A DNA stretch of 64,000 bases. Source: Spirosoma sp. 48-14. Lineage in GTDB: Bacteria > Bacteroidota > Bacteroidia > Cytophagales > Spirosomataceae. Under the pieces are notes generated by a model. That model had not been told where the DNA came from. It saw only the letters and a program-made list of their open reading frames with translations, and made no database searches. The position numbers were made by a program, and so were the translations under genes. Each line of letters begins with the position of its first letter. Position 1 is the stretch's first letter. The stretch is from positions 124,001-188,000 of the forward strand of contig NZ_MKUD01000009.1 in NCBI RefSeq assembly GCF_001898575.1, given 5' to 3'. Below, piece by piece: positions 8,368 through 18,011 of this stretch.

Positions 8368-9240
8368 ATGACCGTTATGAGTCCAGCTATTCAGGCTACG
8401 ATCATTTTGCCAACGACTGCCGACCGGGGATTACTTCTGCCTTTCTGCATTCGTAGTATCCAACAGCAGACCCTACAGGCATTTGAGTTATTTATCATTG
8501 GTGACGGTGTCGATGAGCCAACCCGCTCCGTGATTCAAGACCTGATAGCTCAGGACCATCGCATTCGTTTTTTTGATCACCCAAAGCATGAGCGCCGTGG
8601 TGAAGTGTATCGGCATCAGGCGCTTCAACAGGCGCAGGGATTCTTCGTCGCCTACATTTGTGACCGCGATTTGTGGCTCCCTAATCACCTGGATTCGTTG
8701 TGTAACGCTCTACAGGAAGCCACGTTGGCAAGCACAAATTTTTACTTCGTAAGACGGAGTCAGCAGCTCTTTCTACCCTACCTGCCCAGTTCTCCACGCC
8801 AGAGGGCTAGAGGTATTCTTTCGGCAACAGCCCATCGGCTCGACTTTTACCGACAGCTCCCCTATGGCTGGCGAACAACCCCTCCCAATCAAGCTACTGA
8901 CTTATACATGTGGGATCAGTTGTTGGCTCACCCCAACTGCCGGGTAGCAACAGTCTGGCAGCCAACGTTGTTGTATTTTAAACGAAATAACCATCCAGGC
9001 TGGCCAACAGCTCAACGCTATGAAGAATTAGCTCGCTGGGATACTATTCTACAGAACCCCGAACAGCTTCAGTCGGCTATGAATCAGGCCTTCGTCAATT
9101 TAATCTATGAGCGTAACCAGTTTAAGGAAAGCTGGTTTCTGTTTCGGGGAAAGCGGTTTTCCGAGCTAATACCATGGTTTAGGAACAAACTTCGCTGGTG
9201 GCTAACTGATCCAGCAAAGCGGCCAAATGAGGAAAGTTGA
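8368..9240 (+). CDS. GT2-type (GT-A fold) glycosyltransferase
   Basis: 290 aa. The N-terminus ATIILPTTADRGLLLPFCIRSIQQQT and FELFIIGDGVDE are the nucleotide-sugar-binding strand of GT-A enzymes. CDRDLWLPNHLDSL near residue 95 carries the DxD-like metal motif. No membrane segments are seen, so it is cytosolic or peripheral. An alternative start is the ATG at 8380. It starts 15 bases after the oxidoreductase and its last 62 bases overlap the 3' end of the convergent RmlC-like gene. Confidence 0.85.
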   Translation: MTVMSPAIQATIILPTTADRGLLLPFCIRSIQQQTLQAFELFIIGDGVDEPTRSVIQDLIAQDHRIRFFDHPKHERRGEVYRHQALQQAQGFFVAYICDRDLWLPNHLDSLCNALQEATLASTNFYFVRRSQQLFLPYLPSSPRQRARGILSATAHRLDFYRQLPYGWRTTPPNQATDLYMWDQLLAHPNCRVATVWQPTLLYFKRNNHPGWPTAQRYEELARWDTILQNPEQLQSAMNQAFVNLIYERNQFKESWFLFRGKRFSELIPWFRNKLRWWLTDPAKRPNEES

Positions 9241-9757
9241 CGGCCCGATCCGATAAAATTGGAGTAGAAATACCCCAGGGAATAGCCAGGGCTGGGTCAT
9301 CCCAGCGGCAACCGAGGTTATCGTCGTGTGCATACTTGTTATAGGATTCCGATACCGCCTGCAGATGAATGGAAGCGGTATGAAAATACCAGCCATGCAG
9401 GATACCAGCCGGAAAAACAAGCGCCCTCAGATCTACTCCGAATAATTCATAAAGACCGTACTTCCGATACGTTGGCGACTCGGATCGGACATCGTATAAG
9501 CCCACCATACAATGCCCCTGAATCAGACAGAAGTATTCATCATGTCGCTGGTGAATATGCAGTCCCCGGAGTACATTCGCTTCCGAGCGAATCATACTCC
9601 ACTGCGTTGGCGAAATGGCCAGGCCCCAATGATCAGCAAACGTTTCTGTAAAAGCCCCCCTGTGGTCATGTATTTCCCGAAGTTGTCTTAATTCAACATT
9701 GCGAAGATGAGTACCTGCAATCAATTGAGAAACACACGACGTTGGTTCAGCTATCAT
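9179..9757 (-). CDS. dTDP-4-dehydrorhamnose 3,5-epimerase (RmlC)-like cupin
   Basis: 192 aa, close to the 180-190 aa of RmlC. FTETF near 36-40, SEANVLRGLHIH near 58-69 (catalytic His at 67) and SESYNKYAHDDNLGCRWDDPALAIPW near 136-161 are RmlC signatures, with the general-acid Tyr at 139 or 142. It would epimerise a dTDP-4-keto-6-deoxy sugar. RmlA, B and D are not in this window, so this may be a variant acting with the oxidoreductase at 7453. It converges on the glycosyltransferase with a 62-base 3' overlap. Confidence 0.88.
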   Translation of the reverse strand: MIAEPTSCVSQLIAGTHLRNVELRQLREIHDHRGAFTETFADHWGLAISPTQWSMIRSEANVLRGLHIHQRHDEYFCLIQGHCMVGLYDVRSESPTYRKYGLYELFGVDLRALVFPAGILHGWYFHTASIHLQAVSESYNKYAHDDNLGCRWDDPALAIPWGISTPILSDRAVNFPHLAALLDQLATSEVCS

Positions 9758-9892
9758 TTTTAAGTAGTGGATATACGTTGACTATGAGGATATTCGCCAT
9801 AAACATACAACTGCTATAGGATTAAATAGCTCATAGTTACTGTTATTCAAAAATTTTCCGAGATTATCAAAACCTTGTCCTTGCTTCTGCCT

Positions 9893-11503
9893 TTAGGTCT
9901 GAATCACGCCCACCGAGAACGATTTTGTGATTGGGGCATGATTGGCGGCTGCGATGCCTTCCGAAAGAAGTTGACGGGTTTGTAATGGATCAATAACGGC
10001 ATCGACCCAAAGCCGGGCGGCTGCATAGTAGGGCGAGAGTTGAGCGTTGTACTGATCCGTAATTTTGGTCAGTTGGGCCTGTTCTTCCTCAGGGGTCATG
10101 GGTTGCCCCTTGGCTTTCTGAGCCGCTACCTGAATCTGTAGCAAGGTTTTGGCTGCCGAAGCGCCACTCATAACGGCCATCTGCGCGGTAGGCCAGGCCA
10201 GCATCAGCCGGGGGTCGTAGGCTTTACCACACATCGCATAATTACCCGCTCCATAGCTATTACCGACCACAACCGTAAACTTCGGGACGACCGAATTAGC
10301 CATAGCACTCACCATTTTGGCCCCGTCTTTAATAATTCCCCCCTGTTCGGCCCGGCTACCCACCATAAATCCCGACACATCTTGTAGAAACACCAGTGGG
10401 ATTCGTTTCTGATTGCAGTTCATAATGAACCGGGCGGCTTTATCGGCGGCATCACCATAGATAACCCCGCCCATCTGCATCTCGCCCGCCTGGCCTGTCC
10501 GACCTTTGGCCTTTACCACCTTCCGCTGATTCGCCACAATACCAACTGCCCATCCATCGATACGCGCATAACCACACAGCAGCGACTGGCCGTAGCCAGG
10601 TTTATACGCATCGAAAGCGGAGTTATCCACAAGCCTATCCACAATTTCCTGCATATCGTAGGGCTTAACCCGGTCAACGGGCAGAATCTGGTAAATCTCT
10701 TCCGGATTTTTAGCGGGAGCAGCGGGCTCAACGCGATCAAACCCAGCTGATTCGTGATGCCCCAGTTTATTGAACATTCGCTTAATGGCATCCAGGCAGC
10801 TTTTATCATCAGGATACTTATTATCGACCACGCCCGAAATGTCCGTCTGCGTAGTAGCCCCACCGAGGGTTTCGGCATCGACATCTTCCCCTATCGAGGC
10901 TTTAACCAGATAAGGTCCCGCCAGAAAAATAGAACCTGTCCCTTCTACAATCAGGGATTCATCGGACATGATGGGCAGATAGGCACCACCCGCTACACAA
11001 CTACCCATGATAGCCGCCACCTGAAAAATGCCCATAGCCGACAGGTGCGCATTATTCCGGAAAGTCCGACCAAAGTGTTCCTTATCCGCAAACACCTCAT
11101 TTTGTAAGGGTAAGTACACCCCCGCACTATCGACCAGGTAAATGATCGGAAGCCTGTTTTCCATCGCGATTTCCTGTGCCCGAAGGTTTTTTTTAGCCGT
11201 AATCGGAAACCAGGCACCTGCTTTTACAGTCGCATCGTTGGCAACAATAACGCACTGACGACCCGACACGTACCCTATACCAACTACCACTCCTCCCGAT
11301 GGACATCCGCCATGCTCAGCATACATCCCATCGCCGGTAAATAGCCCGATTTCAACAAATGGTCTGTCTGAATCAGTCAGGTAGACGATGCGCTCGCGGG
11401 CTGTTAGTTTTCCTTTCTGGTGCTGGTCTTCTATTTTCTTCAGACCGCCCCCCAACTGGGTTTGAGCGGTGCGTTGGGCGAGTTCGTCAAGGAGGGCTTG
11501 CAT
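9893..11503 (-). CDS. Acyl-CoA carboxylase beta subunit, methylcrotonoyl-CoA carboxylase type
   Basis: 536 aa, the normal length of the carboxyltransferase beta subunit of 3-methylcrotonoyl-CoA carboxylase. YLVDSAGVYLPLQNEVFADKEHFGRTF (about 124-150) is closer to the MCC beta family than to propionyl-CoA carboxylase. The two crotonase-like halves carry the glycine-rich oxyanion segments (SCVAGGAYLPIMSDE, GNSYGAGNYAMCG). It transfers carboxyl from biotin to the acyl-CoA in leucine degradation. The biotin-carrying alpha subunit is not adjacent. The 229 bases upstream (11504-11732) hold nothing I can recognise. Confidence 0.9.
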   Translation of the reverse strand: MQALLDELAQRTAQTQLGGGLKKIEDQHQKGKLTARERIVYLTDSDRPFVEIGLFTGDGMYAEHGGCPSGGVVVGIGYVSGRQCVIVANDATVKAGAWFPITAKKNLRAQEIAMENRLPIIYLVDSAGVYLPLQNEVFADKEHFGRTFRNNAHLSAMGIFQVAAIMGSCVAGGAYLPIMSDESLIVEGTGSIFLAGPYLVKASIGEDVDAETLGGATTQTDISGVVDNKYPDDKSCLDAIKRMFNKLGHHESAGFDRVEPAAPAKNPEEIYQILPVDRVKPYDMQEIVDRLVDNSAFDAYKPGYGQSLLCGYARIDGWAVGIVANQRKVVKAKGRTGQAGEMQMGGVIYGDAADKAARFIMNCNQKRIPLVFLQDVSGFMVGSRAEQGGIIKDGAKMVSAMANSVVPKFTVVVGNSYGAGNYAMCGKAYDPRLMLAWPTAQMAVMSGASAAKTLLQIQVAAQKAKGQPMTPEEEQAQLTKITDQYNAQLSPYYAAARLWVDAVIDPLQTRQLLSEGIAAANHAPITKSFSVGVIQT

Positions 11504-11732
11504 AAACGTTTATCGGGATTGTTGCTGGGCAAACATCGGGATTCTCTCGCGAATAACGTAGCATTGGGCACTTCTCATTGCATATCGACGCAAGTGCCTA
11601 TGGCAGAAACGATGAAAAGCCAACATGACAGTCCAACTAATGTAGCAGACAGACTTGATCAGGTTGGAAGTAGTCGTTGTAAGCGATCTCGATCTTTACG
11701 AAGTAGGATAAGACTATTTTGGGGAAAGACAT

Positions 11733-12326
11733 TTAAACGGATTTAGCCGTAACCAGCCCTACTGTCCGGGCATATACGTTCGCCAACGAAATCGTCAGCT
11801 TAATCGTTTGGATGGAGAATTCGCCAGATGGGTCGGTAGATTGTTCGGCCAGTGTCCATTGCCCAAGGTCATTTTTACGCCAGGCCTCCACAGCTACCTG
11901 TTGTGAGTCGATAAGAATATACTCCTGAAACGTGGGTATGCTCCGATAACGTAGAAACTTCCGTCCTCGGTCATAATCTTCGGTTCCTTCCGACATCACC
12001 TCAAGCAATACAACTGGATTCAACAGGTTGTCAAATCCATCTGGCAAGAGTTCAGGCTCTCCGCATACAATGACGATATCAGGATACGCATACAGACCTG
12101 TTGCCGGGAGGTGGACACGCATATCCGACGAAAATGACTGGCAGGAAGCTTTTTCAAGAAAGGCTCCTATACTAATCGATAAATTTTCGTTAATACGATT
12201 GTGATTGAAGGTTGCGCCAGCCATGGGGATACGTTCGCCGTTGAAAAACTCGCTTTTCTCAAGTGCCTGCCGTTCATGGGTCAGGTACTCTTCCTGGCTG
12301 ATTATTCGTTTTTCGGCTACTACCAT
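11733..12326 (-). CDS. Uma2 family (DUF820) restriction-endonuclease-fold protein
   Basis: 197 aa. The fold is PD-(D/E)xK-like: PDIVIVCGE near 101-109 and VVLLEVMSEGTEDYDRGRKFLRYRSIPTFQEYILID near 124-159 give the Asp, Glu and following residues of the catalytic core. The family is abundant in cyanobacteria and Bacteroidota and is often linked to mobile DNA, but no cellular target is known. No obvious partner lies beside it. The 70 bases between it and mlaD-like downstream gene on the same strand could be read through. Confidence 0.88.
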   Translation of the reverse strand: MVVAEKRIISQEEYLTHERQALEKSEFFNGERIPMAGATFNHNRINENLSISIGAFLEKASCQSFSSDMRVHLPATGLYAYPDIVIVCGEPELLPDGFDNLLNPVVLLEVMSEGTEDYDRGRKFLRYRSIPTFQEYILIDSQQVAVEAWRKNDLGQWTLAEQSTDPSGEFSIQTIKLTISLANVYARTVGLVTAKSV

Positions 12327-12396
12327 ATTCTGACGAGTTTTAGCTTCCTAAGATACAGGTTTATCTACCTAAAATCAACCCGTATTTCTGGCGCGT

Positions 12397-13380
12397 TTAC
12401 TTCTTCGTCGAATCGGCTGGCGTCACGCTGGTGCTGGTCACTGGCGCCGTATACGGTTGCTCTTTCTTACCAAACAGAGAGAACTGAACATACCGTTTAG
12501 GATGCTCACGTAGGTCGGTCAGGAGTTTTTCCAGACTAGCAGCCGTAGCGTTCACGTTCCGATAGAGCTGTTCATCTGAGGTGAGTTTACCCAATGAACC
12601 CCGTCCGTTGTTGACATCGGCCAGAATCTTCTGCAGGTTATCAACCGTTTTATTAACTGTCAGCAGCGTTTGTTTCAATTGTAAACCCTGAAGTGAATCG
12701 GCAAAGGTATCGGCTTTAGCCAGAATGGGCTTGAGTTGTTTTTCTGTTTCCACAAGCGAGGCCGACAAATGGCTTACATTAGCCAGCGTAGCTTTTAAAC
12801 CAGCCCGGTTTTCGGCAATGGTAAGGTCGAGCGTTTTTACACCGGCGTTCGCACTTTGGAGAGTCTGTTTGAGCATAGACCCCGTCTGGTCGAACTGAGC
12901 GACTACCCGATTAAGCTGAAAAGTCAGCGAATCAACATTGTTCAGAACGGGCAGCGTTTTTTCCCGAATCAATGCCGACAAACCTGATTCTTTTGTAGCT
13001 ACCAGCATACCCCCATCTTCCAGCGTAGCCCCTTTCGGGTCAATACTCAGCTTAATCAGCTTCCCCCCCAGCAATCCATCATCGTCCAGAACCGCTTTGG
13101 AGCCCTGCGTAACCCGAATTGTTTTATTTAGCTCCAGCGTTACCAGCAGTTTGTTACCCTGGTTCTGCAGAATCTCGATGCTCTTTACCCGGCCTACCGA
13201 CAAGCCATTGATTCGAACTGGGTTTGAGGGCACCAGCCCATCGATATTATCATAAACGACCTGATACTTATTCGTTGAGGAAAAGAAATCAGAGCCTTTC
13301 AAAAAGCGAAATCCATAGTAGAACATCAGCAGCGACACAACGGCCAACAATCCTACCTTTACTTCCTGTGAAATTTTCAT
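12397..13380 (-). CDS. MlaD/MCE family lipid-transport protein
   Basis: About 327 aa from the ATG at 13380. An N-terminal membrane anchor (VGLLAVVSLLMFYYGFRFL) is followed by an MCE domain (YDNIDGLVPSNPVRINGLSVGRVKSIEI) and long amphipathic helices with TF/LNR-type periodicity to about residue 290, then a short disordered tail. MlaD-like proteins form hexameric rings that carry phospholipids across the periplasm with an ABC transporter. The permease and ATPase are not adjacent. The amidase and the divergent lptD upstream give an outer-envelope biogenesis context. Confidence 0.9.
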   Translation of the reverse strand: MKISQEVKVGLLAVVSLLMFYYGFRFLKGSDFFSSTNKYQVVYDNIDGLVPSNPVRINGLSVGRVKSIEILQNQGNKLLVTLELNKTIRVTQGSKAVLDDDGLLGGKLIKLSIDPKGATLEDGGMLVATKESGLSALIREKTLPVLNNVDSLTFQLNRVVAQFDQTGSMLKQTLQSANAGVKTLDLTIAENRAGLKATLANVSHLSASLVETEKQLKPILAKADTFADSLQGLQLKQTLLTVNKTVDNLQKILADVNNGRGSLGKLTSDEQLYRNVNATAASLEKLLTDLREHPKRYVQFSLFGKKEQPYTAPVTSTSVTPADSTKK

Positions 13381-13546
13381 GTGTTGCGTGAAGGTGAACA
13401 ACCCAGTTATGGGCAGTCCTAACCAGACTGGTTGGAGGTATAACCAACTTTTAGGGGTGTTTGTCCCACAGTCGGGCGAATTTAGTGAAGCTTCAGACTA
13501 AGTTGCTGCGAGAATTGATTGAACGTAAGGCTACTCTTTAGCGACG

Positions 13547-14416
13547 TCACTCACCCGCTTCAATTTCTTCTTTATACCGGGCAAAGGCTTTATAAATCGC
13601 GTCGGCCATCTCTTCCTGCCCTTCTTCCGAACGCAGGTAATCTTCTTCGTCATGATTGGTCAGGTAGCCGCTCTCGATCAGAACGCTGGGCATGGTTGTT
13701 TTCCAGAGCACAATAAATCCGGCCTGTTTAACGCCATTACTCTTTCGATTGGCATTAAAATGAAAGCTTTTCTCCAACTTTTCGGCAAAATTGATGCTGC
13801 TGGCAATAAAGGCATGCTGGTAATTGGCCAGCATGATCGTAGCCAGCGGTGAGTTTGGATCAAAGCCTTTGTAGGTCTGCTGATAGTTCTTTTCCTGTAA
13901 GATAACCGCATTTTCCCGCCGGGCCACATCGAGGTTGCTTTGGGTACGGTGTAATCCAAGCGTGTACGTTTCAGTACCGTATACCCGATTACTCGACGGG
14001 CTGGCATTGCAGTGTATCGAGATGAATAAATCGGCCCGGTTGCGGTTGGCAATAGCTCCGCGCTCCAACAATTCGACGAAATGGTCCGAAGTTCGCGTAT
14101 AAATGACCCGTACGTTTGGGTGCTTCTCCTTAATTTTGCGACCCAGTAAGAGAACCAGATCCAGGTTAATTGTTTTCTCTTTGGCATAGCGGCCATGGGT
14201 ACCAGGATCTTTACCACCATGACCAGCATCCAGAACGATGGTTCGAAGCTGATTAGGGGCATCATTCTCCTGCGTGGCTTCCTTATCCTGCGAACCTGCC
14301 TGTTGTACAGACTCCTGGGTGAGGTCGAAGGGTAACGAATCTGGGCTGGTCATCGCCAGTAAGGGTACGATGGCGAAGACCAAAGTTGTCATTATTCCGG
14401 GAGCGGGAAGGCTCAT
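13547..14416 (-). CDS. N-acetylmuramoyl-L-alanine amidase (AmiC type, Amidase_3)
   Basis: 289 aa from the ATG at 14416. A hydrophobic signal segment spans about residues 8-25. The zinc amidase domain starts at LRTIVLDAGHGGKDPG (His ligand at 66), with Glu ligand near 80 (KEKTINLDL), the second His in DLFISIHCNA and the catalytic Glu in SVLIESGYLTN. It cleaves the amide bond between MurNAc and L-Ala in periplasmic peptidoglycan, usually at division. It is divergent from lptD and upstream of the MlaD-like gene on the same strand. Confidence 0.92.
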   Translation of the reverse strand: MSLPAPGIMTTLVFAIVPLLAMTSPDSLPFDLTQESVQQAGSQDKEATQENDAPNQLRTIVLDAGHGGKDPGTHGRYAKEKTINLDLVLLLGRKIKEKHPNVRVIYTRTSDHFVELLERGAIANRNRADLFISIHCNASPSSNRVYGTETYTLGLHRTQSNLDVARRENAVILQEKNYQQTYKGFDPNSPLATIMLANYQHAFIASSINFAEKLEKSFHFNANRKSNGVKQAGFIVLWKTTMPSVLIESGYLTNHDEEDYLRSEEGQEEMADAIYKAFARYKEEIEAGE

Positions 14417-14479
14417 GGGTTTAATAATTTTTAACAGCCAAAAACGTTTCAAAGCGATAGTAGGATAACTGTTCGTGGA

Positions 14480-14487
14480 TACCTTTG
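14480..14487 (+). promoter_or_regulatory. Putative -7 box for lptD
   Basis: The bases tacctttg match TAnnTTTG and predict a transcript start near 14494. That makes the upstream GTG at 14475 untranslated and favours the ATG at 14595 as the lptD start, with a leader of about 100 bases. A good -33 element is not clear. Confidence 0.4.
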
Positions 14488-14594
14488 TAAACCATAGACT
14501 TAACGGTCTAGTGGCAAATATAATTTTTTTAATAAACCTGAAAAACAGAGACTTTATTTTGCGGCCCCTGCATAAACGACCGATATGGATACAG

Positions 14595-17576
14595 ATGATC
14601 GTCTGTCTGTTCTGGCTACTCTGGGCGTTTACGGCGCTGGGGCAACAAAAAACGCTGCCTCAACTACCCGCCAAAGGTGGTATTCCCCCAGCAACGGTAC
14701 CTGCTCAGCGGGTGCCCAACAAGACCACCCCAGGTGTTGTGTCGCCCAATACCGTTCGGCCACAATCTACAACGAGCAATAGCGCTGATTCATTGCGAGT
14801 TACGGCAAACGACACCGCCAAAGTTGATACCACAAAAGGCACCGATGATTTTAAAACTACGGTCAAATACCAAGCCAAAGATTCAACTATTTATGCTGCC
14901 GATGGCCAAACCGTTGAATTATTTGGGGATGCCAGCGTCATATACGGAGAGATTTCTCTGAAAGCTGATTACATCCGTCTTAACTATCTGACCAATGAGG
15001 TGTATGCCCGAGGGCGCTACGACTCAACAACAAAAAAAACGATTGGACGGCCTATTTTTCAGGATGGCGAAGGCAAATACGACACCAAAGAAATCCGATA
15101 CAACTTCAAATCCCAAAAAGGCCGAATTCAGGGTGTAGTAACTCAACAGGGTGAAGGCAATATTCGGGGAACGACGGTCAAAAAAGATGCTGAAGATAAC
15201 CTCTACATTGGTAAAGCGATCTATACGACCTGTAACCTGGCGATTCCGCACTTTCATATCAACGCCAGTAAACTCAAGGTTATTCATAACAAGCAGGTAG
15301 TGGCTGGGCCTTTCAATCTGGTTATCAATCAGATTCCATTGCCCATTGGATTGCCCTTTGGCTTTTTTCCGTTTCCAAAACGAAAAGAGATCGGCGTTTC
15401 GGGGCTTATTGTGCCTCAATACGGCGAAGAACCCAACGGGCGTGGGTTCTACCTGCGCGATGGCGGCTATTACTGGGCTGTCAGCGAAAACCTGGGTTTG
15501 CAATTCAAAGGACAGATTTATTCACGCGGAAGCTGGGGGTTGGGCGTATCGTCGGCCTACAATAAACGGTATCGATTCAGTGGCAGTGTGAATCTACAAT
15601 TCAATCGCAACCGCTCCGGCGACCGGGTCGATACCACCCAAAGCCCACGCAACGACTTCTCCTTTACCTGGTCGCACTCGCCGGTACCACGCGGCCGGGG
15701 AAGTTTTTCCGCCAATGTCAACGTTAGTAGTAACAGCTACAACCAGTTTAACTCCTATAATACGCAATCGTATATCTCCAACGTAGCAGGTTCGTCGGTT
15801 CAGTACAGCCGCAGCTTTGGGCAATACGTACGGGCAGGAGCCAACATCCGTGTAAACCAGCAGTTCGGACAGGTAAACCAGCAAACGGGCGTTCGGGAAA
15901 ACGGGAAAACTGATGCATCGTCCAGTTTCAACTTTGGTGTGAATCAGATCGCTCCCTTCGCCTTGAAGGGTGGGTCGGGCCGCTGGTACGAAAGTTTCCG
16001 GGTCGGTTTGGATGTAAGTGGATCGATTGGCGTAAGCAATACCATTCGTCGGCAGATCGATACAACAGGTTTGGGCTTCCCCGTTGTTACGAATCTAACC
16101 ACGATCAGTACAGTACAGCGCATCCAGGATAGTATCACGAGGGCCAATAATCTTCGCTTAGGTATTGTTACGGCCGACCCTAACCTGATTGCTTTCAGCC
16201 TCCCCAACCTGGACCGGATCTGGCGAAATCGAACGCTACAGGCTCAGTATAGTATCCCCATTTCACTACCCAACGTAAAGCTATTGCGATACATCAACCT
16301 GACACCCGGTTTCTCGTTGCAGGGCAATATCTATAGCAAGAAATTAAAACTGGATCAGGGGTACAATGCCACTCATAATGATGTAAAAATTGATACTGTA
16401 CCGGGCTTTTTCCCGTCCTACAACTTCTCTATCAATGCCAGTATGAACACGCGCTTCTACGGAACATTTTTTGTCCGTGGCAAACGTGTTGAGGCAATAC
16501 GGCATACCGTAGCGCCTTCTATTTCGTTCAGTTATGTACCCGACTTTACCAACCCGAAGTATGGGCAGTTTTTCGTTCTGGAGGCTCGCGGAGCGCTGGC
16601 AAATTTGCCGCTTTACCGACGAACTATTTCGGTTTTCCGGGGTATCGATGGTGGAAGTACCAGTGCCTCCAGTACCGAGTCGGCCTTCATCAACTTCGGT
16701 ATTGTGAACCAGTTGGAAATGAAAGTTCGTACACGTAGTGATTCGTCGGGGCAGGACTTTAAGAAGATTCCGATTTTCGATAATCTGAGTATCAACGGCA
16801 GCTACAACCTCCTGGCTCCCGATTACAAGCTATCGCCTATTGCCGTTAGTGCCAACACGCAGATCTTTAAAAACATCAGCTTCAACTTTTCATCGACTTT
16901 CGATCCGTACGCTTATCGAGCTTATGGTGGCACAGCCGCTTATTATTTTGCCACTACGACCAGTACCCTAACACCCCTCTCGTATTCGCCCTCGCTTCAG
17001 TCGTTACAGGAACCGTATGTTGATCAGCAATACACCCGCGTTCCGAACCTATACTCATTTCAGGCTGGGCAAGGACTATTACGGCTTACAAACTTACAAG
17101 CCTACGTGAGCGCCCGCTTTGCTCCAAAACAGGCAGAGAAACCCAAATCCAGCCCGAACGCATCGGAAGCAACTCTTAAAGCGATCAATAACAACCCAGA
17201 ACTGTACGTCGACTTCAACATCCCCTGGTCGATGAACGTGAGTTATACCTTCGGTCTGACCAAGTTAACCCCGCAGCTTTCGCAGGTGGTCCAGGCGCTC
17301 ACCTTAACCGGCGATCTGAGCCTGACACCGAAATGGAAAATTACCATCCAGACAGGGTATGACTTCCAGTTCCATAGCCCAACCCTGACCACTATCGGTA
17401 TCAACCGTGATCTGCATTGCTGGGAAATGGCTTTCAACTGGACGCCCTATTCGGGTAATAACTTCCGATCGGGCAACTACTCATTCGACCTGCGGGCACG
17501 ATCGTCCATCCTCCAGGAATTAAAGTTAAGCCGCCGTCGGAGCTTCTACGACAACGGAGGTTTCTATGGCCGTTAA
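14595..17576 (+). CDS. lptD: LPS-assembly outer membrane protein LptD
   Basis: About 993 aa from the ATG at 14595. A signal peptide (MIVCLFWLLWAFTALG) is followed by a Pro/Thr/Gln-rich linker, then an OstA/LptA-like N-terminal domain (YAADGQTVELFGDASVIYGE) and a large beta-barrel. The segment IPLPIGLPFGFFPFPKRKEIGVSGLIVPQYGE is characteristic of Bacteroidota LptD. It inserts lipopolysaccharide into the outer leaflet of the outer membrane. Alternating Tyr/Phe/Ser-rich strands continue to the end. The gene is divergent from the amidase and MlaD-like pair, forming an envelope module. Confidence 0.92.
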   Translation: MIVCLFWLLWAFTALGQQKTLPQLPAKGGIPPATVPAQRVPNKTTPGVVSPNTVRPQSTTSNSADSLRVTANDTAKVDTTKGTDDFKTTVKYQAKDSTIYAADGQTVELFGDASVIYGEISLKADYIRLNYLTNEVYARGRYDSTTKKTIGRPIFQDGEGKYDTKEIRYNFKSQKGRIQGVVTQQGEGNIRGTTVKKDAEDNLYIGKAIYTTCNLAIPHFHINASKLKVIHNKQVVAGPFNLVINQIPLPIGLPFGFFPFPKRKEIGVSGLIVPQYGEEPNGRGFYLRDGGYYWAVSENLGLQFKGQIYSRGSWGLGVSSAYNKRYRFSGSVNLQFNRNRSGDRVDTTQSPRNDFSFTWSHSPVPRGRGSFSANVNVSSNSYNQFNSYNTQSYISNVAGSSVQYSRSFGQYVRAGANIRVNQQFGQVNQQTGVRENGKTDASSSFNFGVNQIAPFALKGGSGRWYESFRVGLDVSGSIGVSNTIRRQIDTTGLGFPVVTNLTTISTVQRIQDSITRANNLRLGIVTADPNLIAFSLPNLDRIWRNRTLQAQYSIPISLPNVKLLRYINLTPGFSLQGNIYSKKLKLDQGYNATHNDVKIDTVPGFFPSYNFSINASMNTRFYGTFFVRGKRVEAIRHTVAPSISFSYVPDFTNPKYGQFFVLEARGALANLPLYRRTISVFRGIDGGSTSASSTESAFINFGIVNQLEMKVRTRSDSSGQDFKKIPIFDNLSINGSYNLLAPDYKLSPIAVSANTQIFKNISFNFSSTFDPYAYRAYGGTAAYYFATTTSTLTPLSYSPSLQSLQEPYVDQQYTRVPNLYSFQAGQGLLRLTNLQAYVSARFAPKQAEKPKSSPNASEATLKAINNNPELYVDFNIPWSMNVSYTFGLTKLTPQLSQVVQALTLTGDLSLTPKWKITIQTGYDFQFHSPTLTTIGINRDLHCWEMAFNWTPYSGNNFRSGNYSFDLRARSSILQELKLSRRRSFYDNGGFYGR

Positions 17577-17597
17577 GTCTTGAGCGGGCCTGTTGAT

Positions 17598-17630
17598 TTT
17601 GTTTACAGGAAGCCAAAAATTGTTATCTTG
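17598..17630 (+). promoter_or_regulatory. Putative Bacteroidota promoter for the 17659 gene
   Basis: A TTTG at 17598-17601 and tatcttg at 17624-17630 are separated by 22 bases, close to the -33/-7 pattern. The predicted start lies about 20 bases before the ATG at 17659. Confidence 0.45.
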
Positions 17631-17658
17631 CATCTGTAACTCTTTCTGACTGTTATAC

Positions 17659-17907
17659 ATGACCGACCGTGACAAACAACGCCTGAACGAATTAGAAGAA
17701 AAAACGGCTTATCTGCTTGCCCGGCAGGATGAACAGGAGACACGCATGAGCCAGCTCATAGCGCGCTTAACCTATATCGAAGCCCGCCAGTATCGGATTA
17801 TGAAAGAACTGGGCATGGACCCCGATAAAATTGACTCGCCCCAGGCCGCTCTGGATGATGCCAAAACCATTAATCTGACCCGTATTCCCGAACAACGATT
17901 GAATTGA
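17659..17907 (+). CDS. Small coiled-coil hypothetical protein
   Basis: 82 aa. Residues 1-55 (DRDKQRLNELEEKTAYLLARQDEQETRMSQLIARLTYIEARQ) show a heptad pattern of hydrophobic residues, so a coiled coil is likely. The C-terminal third is short and unstructured. There is no signal peptide. It has its own putative promoter and lies about 100 bases before gldG, in the position where gldF might be expected. It is far too small to be a permease. I do not recognise the family. Confidence 0.65.
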   Translation: MTDRDKQRLNELEEKTAYLLARQDEQETRMSQLIARLTYIEARQYRIMKELGMDPDKIDSPQAALDDAKTINLTRIPEQRLN

Positions 17908-18011
17908 TGATACTCGGTCCATTATACTAAACCGGATTAGTTCATTTCAACCATTACCGCATCCTGTAAACTATGTATACAAGGCACGGCGTTCTTTCGT
18001 TATAGTCCCGT

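Noticed and set aside
13678..14265. 195-codon minus-strand frame inside the amidase gene
   Set aside because: It is a shifted frame of the clearly recognisable zinc amidase, with no domain of its own.
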